A stretch of 64,000 nucleotides of DNA from Halobacillus sp. Marseille-Q1614 (lineage in GTDB: Bacteria; Bacillota; Bacilli; Bacillales; Halobacillaceae): contig NZ_CADDWH010000001.1 of NCBI RefSeq assembly GCF_902809865.1, forward strand, positions 1,426,001 to 1,490,000, given 5' to 3'. Position numbers and translations under genes: made by a program. Below, piece after piece: positions 53,418 to 62,165 of the stretch. The notes under the pieces were generated by a model that did no database searches, had not been told where the DNA came from, and worked only from the letters and a program-made list of their open reading frames with translations. The first letter of the stretch is position 1. Every line of letters begins with the position of its first letter.

Positions 53418-53873
53418 TTACCACCTTCTGTTTCTATCTTCTTCTTCGGCCGCGATCATTTCAGTAATTGATCCTGAAATTTCGACGTTATCAGGTGTAC
53501 ACAGAAATGTCTGTGTGCCTAATTTCTGAATATCTCCACCTATAGCATAAACGGTACCGCTTAAAAAATCTACAATTCTCTTTGCCTGTGTATGATCTAC
53601 ACGCTGCAGATTAATAACGACAGCTCTGCGGTTTACCAGCTGATCAGCTATTTCCTGAGCTTCATTATAGGTTTTCGGTTCACTTAGCACCATTTTGGAA
53701 GAGCTTTTGGCGCTTTTTAAGCTTACGATATTTTGAGTTTCAGATGGCTGCTGCTGCCTGTTACGCTGCATTGGTGTTACTTCTTCCTGTTGTTTGGTAT
53801 CTTCCATTGTTTCTTCTTCAACGTATTCGTATTCATCTTCAAGCGTAAAAAATGATTTTAATTTGTTTTTCAT
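53418..53873 (-). CDS. sepF: Cell division protein SepF
   Basis: SepF forms membrane-bound rings that tether and align FtsZ. The 151-residue protein has an amphipathic N-terminal membrane helix ([21 protein letters not shown]) and a Gln-rich linker. The SepF fold covers about 65-145, with [46 protein letters not shown]. The ATG at 53873 follows GAGGTGAGG; the longer frame overlaps ylmE with no match to SepF. It lies 28 bp after ylmE. Confidence 0.96.
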   Translation of the reverse strand: MKNKLKSFFTLEDEYEYVEEETMEDTKQQEEVTPMQRNRQQQPSETQNIVSLKSAKSSSKMVLSEPKTYNEAQEIADQLVNRRAVVINLQRVDHTQAKRIVDFLSGTVYAIGGDIQKLGTQTFLCTPDNVEISGSITEMIAAEEEDRNRRW

Positions 53874-53901
53874 ACTCAATTCCCTCACCTCTTCAGTTTG
53901 A

Positions 53902-54570
53902 TTATCCAACCAAGCTCGATCCCACTCGAATATGAGTGGCTCCTTCTTCAATAGCCAGCTTATAGTCATTGCTCATTCCCATCGACAGCCATTCACAAGG
54001 TGCATGGTCTAACTTCTGATCGCGGATAATATCCCTTAAAGCCCTCAGTTTTCTGAAGACGGCGCGAAGCTCTTCTTCCTTATCGATGTGAGGCGCCATC
54101 GTCATTAAACCGACGATTTTTATTTTATCGTAGCCTTTAAGAGAGTGGATGAAATCTTCAACTTCTGCAGGGTCCAGTCCATGCTTTGAGTCTTCTCCGC
54201 TGACATTCACCTGAACGAAGCACGGGACAGTCTTGTCTGCCCTCTTTTGAATTTCCTTCGCCAGTGACTTCCTGTCAAGAGAATGGATATAGTCTACTTC
54301 ATTGATGATATCTTTTACTTTTCGCGACTGCAGTGAGCCGATAAAGTGCCAGGCGGCATCACTGCCTATTGCTTCATACTTTTCTAAGAAGCCTTCGCGG
54401 CGGTTCTCTCCAAGGTTCTTAACACCTGCTTTTAGAGCCTCTCTTGCCCGCTCGATCGAAACATATTTAGTAACCCCAATAATTGTAATATCATCAGGAT
54501 TGCGCTCACAGTTTTTGCAAGCGTGCTGTATAATCTGCTTCATTTCTGCTAAGTTGTCTGCTACGGTCAT
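53902..54570 (-). CDS. ylmE: PLP homeostasis protein, YggS/YlmE family
   Basis: Pyridoxal-phosphate-binding protein of the YggS/PROSC family, important for vitamin B6 balance and linked to peptidoglycan precursor levels in some bacteria. The 222-residue single-domain TIM barrel has the Lys-bearing motif [16 protein letters not shown] (about residue 35), [30 protein letters not shown] and the C-terminal [25 protein letters not shown]. It lies between pgeF and sepF, as in B. subtilis. Confidence 0.95.
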   Translation of the reverse strand: MTVADNLAEMKQIIQHACKNCERNPDDITIIGVTKYVSIERAREALKAGVKNLGENRREGFLEKYEAIGSDAAWHFIGSLQSRKVKDIINEVDYIHSLDRKSLAKEIQKRADKTVPCFVQVNVSGEDSKHGLDPAEVEDFIHSLKGYDKIKIVGLMTMAPHIDKEEELRAVFRKLRALRDIIRDQKLDHAPCEWLSMGMSNDYKLAIEEGATHIRVGSSLVG

Positions 54571-54585
54571 ATGTACCCTCCTTAC

Positions 54586-55383
54586 TCAACTCGTCCAGCC
54601 TATAAAAGCAAGCATTCTTCCCGTCTGCCCCTGGTCGCGTCGGTGGGAGAAAAACAAACTTTCCTCTTCATAGGTGCAATAACTGCTTATCGCAATATTT
54701 TTCGGCGCAAGGCCGCTTTCTATGGCTAGGCTTCGATTTAATTCTTTCAGGTCAAGATTGAATTTACCCTGTGATCCTTGTTTTAAAACTTCACCTCGAA
54801 AGGATTCAGGAATATGGTCAACTACACGCTGATCTACTTCATAGTTTTTCTGGCTGATGCATGGTCCTATCACCATAGACAATGAGTTTAGGTCAGCTCC
54901 CTGCTCCGCCATCTTAGAAATCATGGCACGCGAAATGCCTCCAACGGTGCCTTTCCATCCCGCATGAGCGATGCCAATCCAACCTGTGGTTGAATCAATA
55001 AACAGCAAGGGTACACAATCAGCATAAAATGCCGTCAGCAAAATGTCCTTCTGATTTGTAATAAGTCCATCTACCCCGGCGATCGCTTCATCGTGGACAA
55101 ATGCTCCTTGTCCTTTATGAGAATTGTCTGCTACTTTAACTTCCGTGCCGTGAACTTGTTCGCCCATCACCCAATGGCTCAGAGGCTGATTGAGTTCCTC
55201 TGCTAAGGCCTGACGGTTTTTAATAACTGTCTCTGATAAATCTGATACGTGAAGTCCCATATTTAAACTGTCGTACGGAACTTCACTGTATCCGCCTTGT
55301 CTTGTTGTTATCCCGGCTGTCACCTTGTACTTCGTAAAACACGTGAGCTGCCTGGCTGTTTTTAGCTGGAAGGGTTCGGTCAT
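54586..55383 (-). CDS. pgeF: Peptidoglycan editing factor PgeF (YlmD, laccase-domain protein)
   Basis: Copper/zinc-type laccase-domain protein of the YfiH/PgeF family. The E. coli member prevents use of mis-made UDP-MurNAc-L-Ser precursors, so wall quality control is the likely role; purine nucleoside activity is also reported in the family. The 265-residue protein has the metal ligands in VHGTEV, LTAFYADCVPLLF and IGIAHAGWKGTVGG, plus VIGPCISQKNYEV. It lies 15 bp before ylmE. Confidence 0.94.
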   Translation of the reverse strand: MTEPFQLKTARQLTCFTKYKVTAGITTRQGGYSEVPYDSLNMGLHVSDLSETVIKNRQALAEELNQPLSHWVMGEQVHGTEVKVADNSHKGQGAFVHDEAIAGVDGLITNQKDILLTAFYADCVPLLFIDSTTGWIGIAHAGWKGTVGGISRAMISKMAEQGADLNSLSMVIGPCISQKNYEVDQRVVDHIPESFRGEVLKQGSQGKFNLDLKELNRSLAIESGLAPKNIAISSYCTYEEESLFFSHRRDQGQTGRMLAFIGWTS

Positions 55384-55446
55384 AATACCACCTCAATTTC
55401 CCTTCATTTTACCACATTATTCATCCTTTTTCCTAACTAAATCCCG

Positions 55447-55713
55447 TTATTCGATCTTTTGGTCCCCTGACCTAGAGCTATAGCCTGATTTCTTAACAAG
55501 GATCACATCAGCTCCGATATTTACGATCTGGCTCCAAGGAATCACTAGTTCTTCATCTTTTCCGAACATCCCCATCGCTTTTCCCTTTAATTTCAAAACG
55601 AGTCCTTTCAGCTGGCCGCGCTGACTATCAATATCCAAATCGGTTATATAACCAAGCCTTTCCCCTGTTTCCATGGCGATGACGTCTTTTACTTGTAACT
55701 CAGAGATTTTCAT
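55447..55713 (-). CDS. ylmC: PRC-barrel domain protein YlmC/YmxH
   Basis: 88-residue PRC-barrel protein of the YlmC/YmxH family, found in spore-formers near sigG; function unknown. It starts MKISELQVKDVIAMETGERLGYITDLDIDSQRGQLKGLVL and contains IPWSQIVNIGADVILVK. The ATG at 55713 is 7 nt after GAGGGAGGA; the longer upstream frame runs into the sigG terminator. A TATAAT box about 35 bp upstream may be its promoter. ylmA, next to it in B. subtilis, is absent. Confidence 0.92.
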   Translation of the reverse strand: MKISELQVKDVIAMETGERLGYITDLDIDSQRGQLKGLVLKLKGKAMGMFGKDEELVIPWSQIVNIGADVILVKKSGYSSRSGDQKIE

Positions 55714-55775
55714 AGCTATTCCTCCCTCATATAAGATTATATGCAAGAGTTCGCGAACGATTTCTACACAAAAAA

Positions 55776-55799
55776 ACACCACTGAATAGTCAGTGGTGT
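55776..55799 (-). terminator. Terminator of sigG
   Basis: ACACCACTGA and TCAGTGGTGT form a perfect 10-bp stem around a 4-nt loop, followed by seven T residues on the minus strand, 10 bp after the sigG stop. Confidence 0.92.
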
Positions 55800-55808
55800 C
55801 TCATCATA

Positions 55809-56588
55809 TTATTGAAACATAGATGAATTCATTTCTTTGATGGCTGCTTTCTCTAAACGGGATACCTGAGCTTGGGAAATGCCGATTTCTTCGGCCACTT
55901 CCATTTGGGTTTTTCCTTGGAAAAATCGCTTCGTTAATATCATTTTTTCGCGCTCATTGAGTTTTTTCATGCCTTCGCGCAAGGATAATTCATCTAGCCA
56001 GATCGAATCTTTTTCACGGTCATCTTTTAACTGGTCGACGACGTAAATTGGATCTCCCCCATCATTGTAAATGGGTTCAAATAAAGAAACAGGATCTTGA
56101 ATCGCATCCATTGCGAAAACAACATCTTCATGCGGAATGCCCATTTTCTCGGCAATTTCATGTGGAGCGGGGTCTTTCGATGTTTCACTAATCATTTTTT
56201 CACGCATTTGAAGGGCTTTGTAAGCTGTGTCCCTTAGCGATCGGGAGACACGAATCGGATTATTATCCCTTAAATATCTTCGGATTTCACCAATGATCAT
56301 TGGGACAGCATAGGTGGAAAATTTCACATTATGACTTAAGTCGAAATTATCAATGGATTTCATAAGGCCGATACAGCCCACTTGAAATAAGTCGTCACCA
56401 TACTCTCCACGGTTATTAAACCGCTGGATCACCGATAAGACGAGACGCAAATTCCCATTCACTAGAATCTCTCTTGCTTCTGTATCTCCTGATTGCAACC
56501 GCTCAAACAGGGCCCTCATCTCTTTGTTTTTAAGTACTGGAAGCTTAGATGTGTCTACACCGCATATTTCTACTTTATGTCGTGTCAA
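55809..56588 (-). CDS. sigG: Sporulation sigma factor SigG (late forespore)
   Basis: SigG directs late forespore transcription after engulfment. The 259-residue protein begins MTRHKVEICGVDTSKLPVLKNKEMRALF. It has region 2 (GNLRLVLSVIQRFNNRGEYGDDLFQVGCIGLMKSIDNFDL), region 3 and region 4 (MILTKRFFQGKTQMEVAEEIGISQAQVSRLEKAAIKEM). The start is TTG at 56588, 8 nt after GGGAGGG, as in B. subtilis, where the weak start lowers translation. The longer frame to 56654 reads through the leader and is rejected. The ribosome-binding site lies in the stem of a strong hairpin. Confidence 0.97.
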   Translation of the reverse strand: MTRHKVEICGVDTSKLPVLKNKEMRALFERLQSGDTEAREILVNGNLRLVLSVIQRFNNRGEYGDDLFQVGCIGLMKSIDNFDLSHNVKFSTYAVPMIIGEIRRYLRDNNPIRVSRSLRDTAYKALQMREKMISETSKDPAPHEIAEKMGIPHEDVVFAMDAIQDPVSLFEPIYNDGGDPIYVVDQLKDDREKDSIWLDELSLREGMKKLNEREKMILTKRFFQGKTQMEVAEEIGISQAQVSRLEKAAIKEMNSSMFQ

Positions 56589-56596
56589 AAGTAAGA

Positions 56597-56642
56597 CCCT
56601 CCCAAGAAGCTGATTTCCATTTTCAGTATCTCCTTGGGAGGG
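56597..56642 (-). promoter_or_regulatory. Hairpin sequestering the sigG ribosome-binding site
   Basis: On the minus strand, CCCTCCCAAG (56633-56642) and CTTGGGAGGG (56597-56606) form a perfect 10-bp stem around a 26-nt loop. The second arm contains the GGGAGGG site of sigG. In RNA reading through from sigE the site would be hidden. Confidence 0.88.
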
Positions 56643-56652
56643 AAAATTATGC
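56625..56652 (-). promoter_or_regulatory. Candidate SigF-type promoter for sigG
   Basis: GCATA (56648-56652) and GGAGATACT (56625-56633) on the minus strand fit the forespore SigF pattern (GYATA, about 14-16 bp, GGnnAnAnT) with a 14-bp spacer. The start would be near 56618, inside the loop of the sequestering hairpin, so this transcript would lack the upstream arm. Confidence 0.65.
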
Positions 56653-56670
56653 ATCGTCTATTTGAGAAAT

Positions 56671-57387
56671 TTAGACCATCTTATCGAATTCTCTTTGCAA
56701 GCGTCGAATGATTTTCTTTTCTAGCCTGGAGATATATGACTGGGATATACCAAGCATATCCGCCACGTCTTTTTGTGTCTTTTCTTTTTTGCCAATCAAT
56801 CCGAAACGCAGTTCCATAATTTCTTTTTCACGGTCACTGAGCTGCTCAAGTGCTGATATTAGAAGTTTTTTGTCGACCTTCTTTTCAATACCCTTCGTAA
56901 TTAAATCCTCCTCTGTGCCTAAAATATCCGAAAGCAGCAGCTCATTGCCATCCCAATCGACGTTAAGAGGTTCATCGAAAGAAACTTCAGTCTTGAGTTT
57001 ATTGCTTTTTCGCAGGTGCATAAGAATTTCGTTCTCAATACAGCGTGATGCATAAGTCGCCAGCTTAATCTTTTTCTCCGGATCAAACGTGTTTACCGCT
57101 TTAATTAAGCCAATCGTTCCGATGCTGATTAAATCTTCAATATTTAACCCTGTGTTCTCAAATTTGCGGGCAATATAGACGACGAGGCGTAAGTTCCGCT
57201 CAATAAGCATCGCTCTTGCTGCTTTATCACCTTTAGGCAGCCTTTCAAGCAGATCTCTTTCCTCTTCCCGGCTGAGCGGCGGCGGAAGTGCTTCACTACC
57301 TCCAATGTAGTAAATTTCTTTTTGCTTAATGCCGAGCTTAAGCGCTAATTTGTATAAGTAAAATTTAAGTTTAAACTTCCATTTCAT
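56671..57387 (-). CDS. sigE: Sporulation sigma factor SigE precursor (early mother cell)
   Basis: Pro-SigE is made before septation and activated in the mother cell when SpoIIGA removes its N-terminus. The 238-residue protein has the hydrophobic/basic pro-sequence [20 protein letters not shown] before [14 protein letters not shown], where the mature part begins. Region 2 is [39 protein letters not shown] and region 4 is [34 protein letters not shown]. It follows spoIIGA by 16 bp and is co-transcribed with it. Confidence 0.98.
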   Translation of the reverse strand: MKWKFKLKFYLYKLALKLGIKQKEIYYIGGSEALPPPLSREEERDLLERLPKGDKAARAMLIERNLRLVVYIARKFENTGLNIEDLISIGTIGLIKAVNTFDPEKKIKLATYASRCIENEILMHLRKSNKLKTEVSFDEPLNVDWDGNELLLSDILGTEEDLITKGIEKKVDKKLLISALEQLSDREKEIMELRFGLIGKKEKTQKDVADMLGISQSYISRLEKKIIRRLQREFDKMV

Positions 57388-57403
57388 CCATCAATGCCCC
57401 CTA

Positions 57404-58312
57404 TTATGCCGATATCCCCTTAATCGCCGCGTGGGGATGAATAATAATTTGATACATTTGATCATGTGCTAAATCATGATGCTGAATGCCAAGCAGCGGC
57501 TGGTCAATTGTTAATTTACCTTCTGGCGTATAAACTGTAATTGAATCCACCATGAACGTCACCATTAAATTTCCTGAAGAACCAGCTCCCTGATAGGGAA
57601 TTAAGTGAAGAGACTTATGATATTTTTCGGTTACTTCATCTATTTGATCAAGAACCGTGTCTGTTTGAAGCTTTTCTAATTCTTCCTGTGAAAAGAAATG
57701 CTTCCAAACATGCAAGTCAGCTAAGAAAACCATTTTTTTACTTATAGGATCTACTAAATGATTGCCGCTGTCTACCAGGCCTGTACATAGAGCGCTTCTT
57801 TCCATAAAATTCACCCGAACCTGATATAAATCTTCCGACTTCAGCCGGTGGGCTTGAATTTGTTCCATCCTCCATTTTGTAAAAATCCATGAAACCGGAA
57901 ATCCGATACAGACAAACAACCAACTGACGGGATGCCCATAACCCGTGGAAAAAGTAATCCATTCGCCTCCTTGAACCATAACCTGGCTGTTAAAGAAGTA
58001 GTGGACGCCGACCATAGTTCCTCCAATCGCAAAGGTTACAAAATAAAAAGTCAGCCACTGGATAAATGCGGTACGGAATGAAACATAAGCAAATGCAACG
58101 GTAACAATTAATAGTGAAAATGCGATCTTTCCTAAGCTGGTCGTCAGCCAGGTCCCAGGCATGAGAACGCTAATAGGAACAATACATGAGGCCACAAAAG
58201 CCGCAGCAAGAATCCGTAAATTCGTCGTTTTGGCTCTCGTTAGGCCTTGAGTTAAGTAAAGAATCATTCCATCCATTAATAAATTAAGCAGCCATACGGC
58301 GTCTAAGTAAAT
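57404..58312 (-). CDS. spoIIGA: Pro-SigE processing protease SpoIIGA (non-canonical start proposed)
   Basis: SpoIIGA is a membrane-bound aspartic protease that cleaves pro-SigE after a forespore signal. The N-terminal half has about five membrane segments. The protease half has the active-site motif CTGLVDSGNHLVDPISKK and later LHLIPYQGAGSSGNL. The first ATG in frame (58276) would omit the conserved first segment. The codons upstream read IYLDAVWLLNLL, matching the B. subtilis N-terminus MKIYLDVIWLLNF. No ATG, GTG or TTG precedes them before the in-frame TAA, so I extended to the ATT at 58312. An ATT start, a sequence error or a frameshift are all possible. Confidence 0.85.
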   Translation of the reverse strand: MYLDAVWLLNLLMDGMILYLTQGLTRAKTTNLRILAAAFVASCIVPISVLMPGTWLTTSLGKIAFSLLIVTVAFAYVSFRTAFIQWLTFYFVTFAIGGTMVGVHYFFNSQVMVQGGEWITFSTGYGHPVSWLFVCIGFPVSWIFTKWRMEQIQAHRLKSEDLYQVRVNFMERSALCTGLVDSGNHLVDPISKKMVFLADLHVWKHFFSQEELEKLQTDTVLDQIDEVTEKYHKSLHLIPYQGAGSSGNLMVTFMVDSITVYTPEGKLTIDQPLLGIQHHDLAHDQMYQIIIHPHAAIKGISA

Positions 58313-58348
58313 CCTCCTTCCCCCACCTCTCCTTCGTATTTACAAGAA

Positions 58349-58381
58349 AGTATAAGTCTTAGCTGGTGAAAAGTCTGTCAA
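58349..58381 (-). promoter_or_regulatory. spoIIG promoter with long spacer and possible Spo0A box
   Basis: TTGACA (58376-58381) and TATACT (58349-58354) on the minus strand are 21 bp apart. The B. subtilis spoIIG promoter is known for a 22-bp spacer and needs Spo0A. The opposite strand over the -35 reads TGTCAAA (58376-58382), one mismatch from the 0A box TGNCGAA, where Spo0A binds in B. subtilis. Confidence 0.75.
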
Positions 58382-58449
58382 AACATGAATGGTGGACAGA
58401 GCATATTTTGTTACAAGATGTCTTCTGAGGCGGCTTATCTTTCCATACA

Positions 58450-58483
58450 AAAAACCACTGCCCTCAAAAAGGCAGTGGTTTTT
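58450..58483 (-). terminator. Terminator of ftsZ
   Basis: AAAAACCACTGCC and GGCAGTGGTTTTT form a 13-bp stem around an 8-nt loop, with T on the minus strand downstream, 14 bp after the ftsZ stop. It separates ftsZ from spoIIGA. Confidence 0.9.
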
Positions 58484-58497
58484 ATGGAAACCGCAAA

Positions 58498-59652
58498 TTA
58501 GCGGCGGCGATTTCTGTTGCGAAGGAAAGTCGGGATATCCAGCGTATCTTCTTCCTGCTGTCCAGTAGTTTTGGACGAAGGAGCTGGCTGACTTTCACGG
58601 CGTGTGGCCGGCTGTTCTTCACGCGGACGCTCGGTATGCGTCGTTTTCATTTGATTGACGTTATTGACACGAGGCTTCGCTTTACCTTCTGCTAGCTGGG
58701 CTTCATCAAAGCCAGTAGCAATTACAGTTACTACAATTTCATCTTTTAAGTTCTCGTTAATTACGGAACCAAAGATTACGTTAACTTCCTGGTCAGCAGC
58801 TGATGTCACTATATCCGCTGCCTCCTGTACTTCATACAGGCTTAAGTTTGTACCACCGCTGATGTTCATAAGAACACCATGCGCTCCATCAATAGAGGTT
58901 TCAAGCAGTGGAGAAGAAATGGCTTTCTTCGCAGCTTCGGCTGCACGGTTTTCTCCTGTAGCAATACCAATACCCATCAGGGCTGAACCTTTATCCACCA
59001 TGATTGTCTTCACGTCAGCGAAGTCTACGTTGATAAGACCAGGTACGGCAATTAAATCAGAGATACCTTGTACACCCTGACGAAGCACGTTATCCGCTTC
59101 ACGGAAAGCTTCAAGCATTGGAGTATTTTTATCAACGATTTCTAATAGACGGTCGTTCGGGATTACGATTAATGTATCGACACTGCCTTTTAAGCTGTCT
59201 GTACCTGAAGCAGCCTGTGTTGCACGTTTTCTACCTTCAAAAGTGAATGGTCGTGTCACAACACCGACAGTTAAGGCACCTAGTTCTTTAGCTACATTAG
59301 CGATAACAGGTGCGGCACCAGTTCCGGTACCTCCGCCCATTCCTGCTGTAACGAAGACCATGTCGGCTCCCTGCAGGGCTTCTTCGATTTGTTCCTTACT
59401 TTCTTCAGCAGCCTTACGTCCTACTTCAGGATTAGCACCGGCTCCTAAACCGCGTGTAAGCTTACCGCCGATTTGCATTTTCACTTCTGCTTTTGAAAGG
59501 TTTAGTGCTTGAGCATCTGTGTTTACAGCAATAAATTCCACACCTTGCACTCCATGCTCAATCATACGGTTGACTGCGTTGCTTCCGCCGCCACCGACAC
59601 CTATTACTTTAATTGTTGCTAGCTGATCCATGCTTGTATCAAAATCTAACAT
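58498..59652 (-). CDS. ftsZ: Cell division tubulin homologue FtsZ
   Basis: FtsZ polymerises with GTP into the Z-ring. The 384-residue protein has the tubulin signature [10 protein letters not shown] (about residues 104-113), [15 protein letters not shown] near the start, the synergy loop [11 protein letters not shown] and a Gln/Pro/Glu-rich linker. It ends with the conserved C-terminal peptide [16 protein letters not shown] that binds FtsA and SepF. Two adjacent ATG codons are available; I used the second, 8 nt after AGGAGG. It follows ftsA by 61 bp. Confidence 0.98.
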   Translation of the reverse strand: MLDFDTSMDQLATIKVIGVGGGGSNAVNRMIEHGVQGVEFIAVNTDAQALNLSKAEVKMQIGGKLTRGLGAGANPEVGRKAAEESKEQIEEALQGADMVFVTAGMGGGTGTGAAPVIANVAKELGALTVGVVTRPFTFEGRKRATQAASGTDSLKGSVDTLIVIPNDRLLEIVDKNTPMLEAFREADNVLRQGVQGISDLIAVPGLINVDFADVKTIMVDKGSALMGIGIATGENRAAEAAKKAISSPLLETSIDGAHGVLMNISGGTNLSLYEVQEAADIVTSAADQEVNVIFGSVINENLKDEIVVTVIATGFDEAQLAEGKAKPRVNNVNQMKTTHTERPREEQPATRRESQPAPSSKTTGQQEEDTLDIPTFLRNRNRRR

Positions 59653-59716
59653 CATCCGTTCCTCCTAATTACAAAATTACAAGATTCATAGGTTTTATTC
59701 CGGTCTTTTTTACGTA

Positions 59717-61006
59717 TTAATCAAAGAAATACTTTAATAAATTGGAAAAACCAGATTCCTTTTTCTCTTTCGATTTACTTTCGGTTTCATTCTTTTGCTT
59801 ATTCACCCGTTTTTGCTTAGGCTGAGCTGGTTGTTCCGTCTGATATTTGACGGAAGGAAATAGTTCTTTTCCTTGTATTTTCGCATTACGATAAGCAAAT
59901 TGCAATATTCCAACACCGCTCGTAAATTGTGGCTCACGAACACCGATATAGTCAGGTATAGCAATACGTACATTCGAATGGAAAATATCCTGTGCGAGCT
60001 CCAAGACTCCAGGCATATTCATAGCTCCGCCTGTTAATACGAACCCGCCTGGAAGCTCACGAACACCCATTCGCTGTAGTTCTTTGGCCGCAAAAACAAA
60101 GATTTCTTCTAGTCTTGCTTCAATCATATCAGAGATTTGCAGCTGATTGAATGTTTGTTCTCGATTACTTCCAATAATCTTCACTTCAAATGTTTCATTT
60201 TCGTCCGCATCATCAAAAAAGGCATAGCCATATTCTACTTTAATGTTCTCTGCCTCTTCTGTAGAAGTTCTCAACCCTATGGATAGATCTTTCGTAATGT
60301 TGTCTCCGCCATAAGGAAGAAGGCTCGTACCCGTTAAGTGTCCATCTTCGAACACAGATACGGTTGTTGATCCGCCTCCAATATCGATTAAAGCTACTCC
60401 CAAGTTTGTTTCATCATGGGACAGCGATACAGTACCCGCTGCTAAAGGCTGCAAACACACATCAAGAACTTCAAGTCCGGCTCTCTCTACACATTTTAAT
60501 GTGTTATGTAAAACGGTTTTGGCGCAAGTAATAATTGTGCCTTCCATTTCTAAACGGACACCGATCATACCGCGTGGATCGGTAATTTCATCTTGTCCAT
60601 CTACAACAAACTGCTGCGGAATAACATCGACGATTTCACGTTCCGGCGGGACAGATACTACTTGAGCTGCATCGATCACCCGGGCGATGTCTTCATTGCC
60701 TATTTCTCTCGTATCACTAGAAACAGCCACGACACCATGACACGGCTGCAGCTGAATGTGGTTTCCATTGACGCCGACAACGACGCGTTCAATTTTCATA
60801 TCAACCATTCGCTCCGCCTGTTCTACGGCAGATTTGATGGATTGTACGGTTTGGTCGATATCGATAATCGCTCCTTTTTTCATACCATTTGATTTGGCAG
60901 AGCCGACACCGATTATATTAAGAGAGTCATTCATAATCTCTCCAATTATTACTTTTATCCTACTCGTTCCTATATCTAAACTCACTAAAATTTCATTTTC
61001 ATTCAC
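59717..61006 (-). CDS. ftsA: Cell division actin homologue FtsA
   Basis: FtsA anchors FtsZ to the membrane and recruits later division proteins. The 429-residue actin-like ATPase has VSLDIGTSRIKVIIGE (phosphate 1), the 1C domain (about 85-165), LIDIGGGSTTVSVF (phosphate 2) and GGFVLTGGAMNMPGVLELA. A basic linker leads to the amphipathic membrane helix SGFSNLLKYFFD at the end. The start is GTG at 61006, 9 nt after GGAGGT. It is transcribed with ftsZ from the gap upstream, where SigA- and SigH-type sites are visible. Confidence 0.98.
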   Translation of the reverse strand: MNENEILVSLDIGTSRIKVIIGEIMNDSLNIIGVGSAKSNGMKKGAIIDIDQTVQSIKSAVEQAERMVDMKIERVVVGVNGNHIQLQPCHGVVAVSSDTREIGNEDIARVIDAAQVVSVPPEREIVDVIPQQFVVDGQDEITDPRGMIGVRLEMEGTIITCAKTVLHNTLKCVERAGLEVLDVCLQPLAAGTVSLSHDETNLGVALIDIGGGSTTVSVFEDGHLTGTSLLPYGGDNITKDLSIGLRTSTEEAENIKVEYGYAFFDDADENETFEVKIIGSNREQTFNQLQISDMIEARLEEIFVFAAKELQRMGVRELPGGFVLTGGAMNMPGVLELAQDIFHSNVRIAIPDYIGVREPQFTSGVGILQFAYRNAKIQGKELFPSVKYQTEQPAQPKQKRVNKQKNETESKSKEKKESGFSNLLKYFFD

Positions 61007-61047
61007 CAGTGACGCACCTCCTGTTACAAGCCATATAAGTACTTAAA

Positions 61048-61076
61048 ATCATATCGTTTTTACGATTAAAAAACAA
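61048..61076 (-). promoter_or_regulatory. SigA-type promoter for ftsA-ftsZ
   Basis: TTGTTT (61071-61076) and TATGAT (61048-61053) are 17 bp apart on the minus strand. A short dyad ATCGT/ACGAT lies in the spacer. Confidence 0.6.
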
Positions 61077-61154
61077 TCTTTGCAATGTTAATGTAAATGA
61101 AATGATATAGACGTAACCTGGCAAGTGCCTGCGTTTACGCCTATCTCACTAATT

Positions 61155-61183
61155 GAATTCCATGAATTTCTAAAAAAACCTTC
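61155..61183 (-). promoter_or_regulatory. Candidate SigH promoter for ftsA-ftsZ
   Basis: GAAGGTTTT (61175-61183) and ATGGAATTC (61155-61163) on the minus strand each match the SigH consensus (RnAGGAwWW, RnnGAATww) at 8 of 9 positions, with an 11-bp spacer. B. subtilis ftsAZ also has a SigH promoter for sporulation. Confidence 0.6.
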
Positions 61184-61278
61184 TATTAATCCTTAATTAA
61201 TTGAAATTTTTTGCTGAAAAAACTTCAATTAGATCAATAGATTCATTTTTTATCAACCACGTTAACCGTATCCCTCCC

Positions 61279-62127
61279 CTACTCCTCCTCAGGGGATTCA
61301 ACAGCATTATCATCAAGCACATCCGCTTGATCCTGTGTAGGATCCTCTACATTTTCACTGTCTTCTTCTGATTCACTATCTTCGTCCTCATAAGCTTCGA
61401 AATACGCTCCCACATCAATATGGATGATCCCTTTCTGTCCTTCTTCAATCTGTGAAGCGATGGATGGGTAAGCCAATATTTTCTCAGAAAACGTTCGTAT
61501 CGAAGCTTGAACCTCATATCCGTCATTCATATATAATTTAATTAAATAAGGATTGTCATCGGTTGGCGAGTAATGTATTTCAGAAATTAGGCCGGTAATG
61601 CTGTCCGGTACCTTTTTTAAAGCTTGAGCCATTTCTTCTAAATAGGTCTCTTTTGAAAACCCTTTAAGTATTGGAGCATCTCCGCTTGGAAACTCGGACG
61701 TTGAATCTAAGAAGGCTCCGTTCTCAAGAATCGGCTGAAAATTGCCATCCGTCTGCCGATAGCCAATCCGGTCGGCTTCTGTCACTTCAATCACAATCGT
61801 GCTCGGCAGGCTTCTGGAAACCTTAGCTTCAAGCACCTGGTCGTGCTTGGAAACTTCTTCGGAAATAGCTGCAGGATCGAGCTGCCAAATGTTTGAATTG
61901 TCCCCGACCGCTGCCAAGTCTCTAATTTCCCTTTCGTCTACAAATCTGTTCCCTGTAATTTCCACGTGATTGACGTGGCTTAAAGGTGACTGTAAGTATA
62001 CGACAATAGCAATCAGGACAAACAGTATCGATAAATACTGAACAAGTCTCCTATTCGCTTTTTTCTTTCGGATTTGTTTAAGCTTTGGAATTCGTTCTTC
62101 TATGGAAACAACTTTTTTTTCTTCCAT
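61279..62127 (-). CDS. divIB: Cell division protein DivIB (FtsQ family)
   Basis: DivIB is a single-pass membrane protein that scaffolds the FtsL/DivIC part of the divisome. The 282-residue protein begins MEEKKVVSIEERIPKLKQIRKKKANRRL. It then has a membrane segment (LVQYLSILFVLIAIVVYLQS), the POTRA domain from VNHVEITGNRFVDEREI, a beta domain, and a very acidic tail of about 45 residues. The ATG at 62127 is preferred by homology; one three codons upstream is too close to the GAGGAG site. murG and murB, which precede divIB in B. subtilis, are not upstream here. Confidence 0.95.
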   Translation of the reverse strand: MEEKKVVSIEERIPKLKQIRKKKANRRLVQYLSILFVLIAIVVYLQSPLSHVNHVEITGNRFVDEREIRDLAAVGDNSNIWQLDPAAISEEVSKHDQVLEAKVSRSLPSTIVIEVTEADRIGYRQTDGNFQPILENGAFLDSTSEFPSGDAPILKGFSKETYLEEMAQALKKVPDSITGLISEIHYSPTDDNPYLIKLYMNDGYEVQASIRTFSEKILAYPSIASQIEEGQKGIIHIDVGAYFEAYEDEDSESEEDSENVEDPTQDQADVLDDNAVESPEEE

Positions 62128-62165
62128 GATGGACATTTCTCCTCGTTGCCATTCCCACTTAATCT

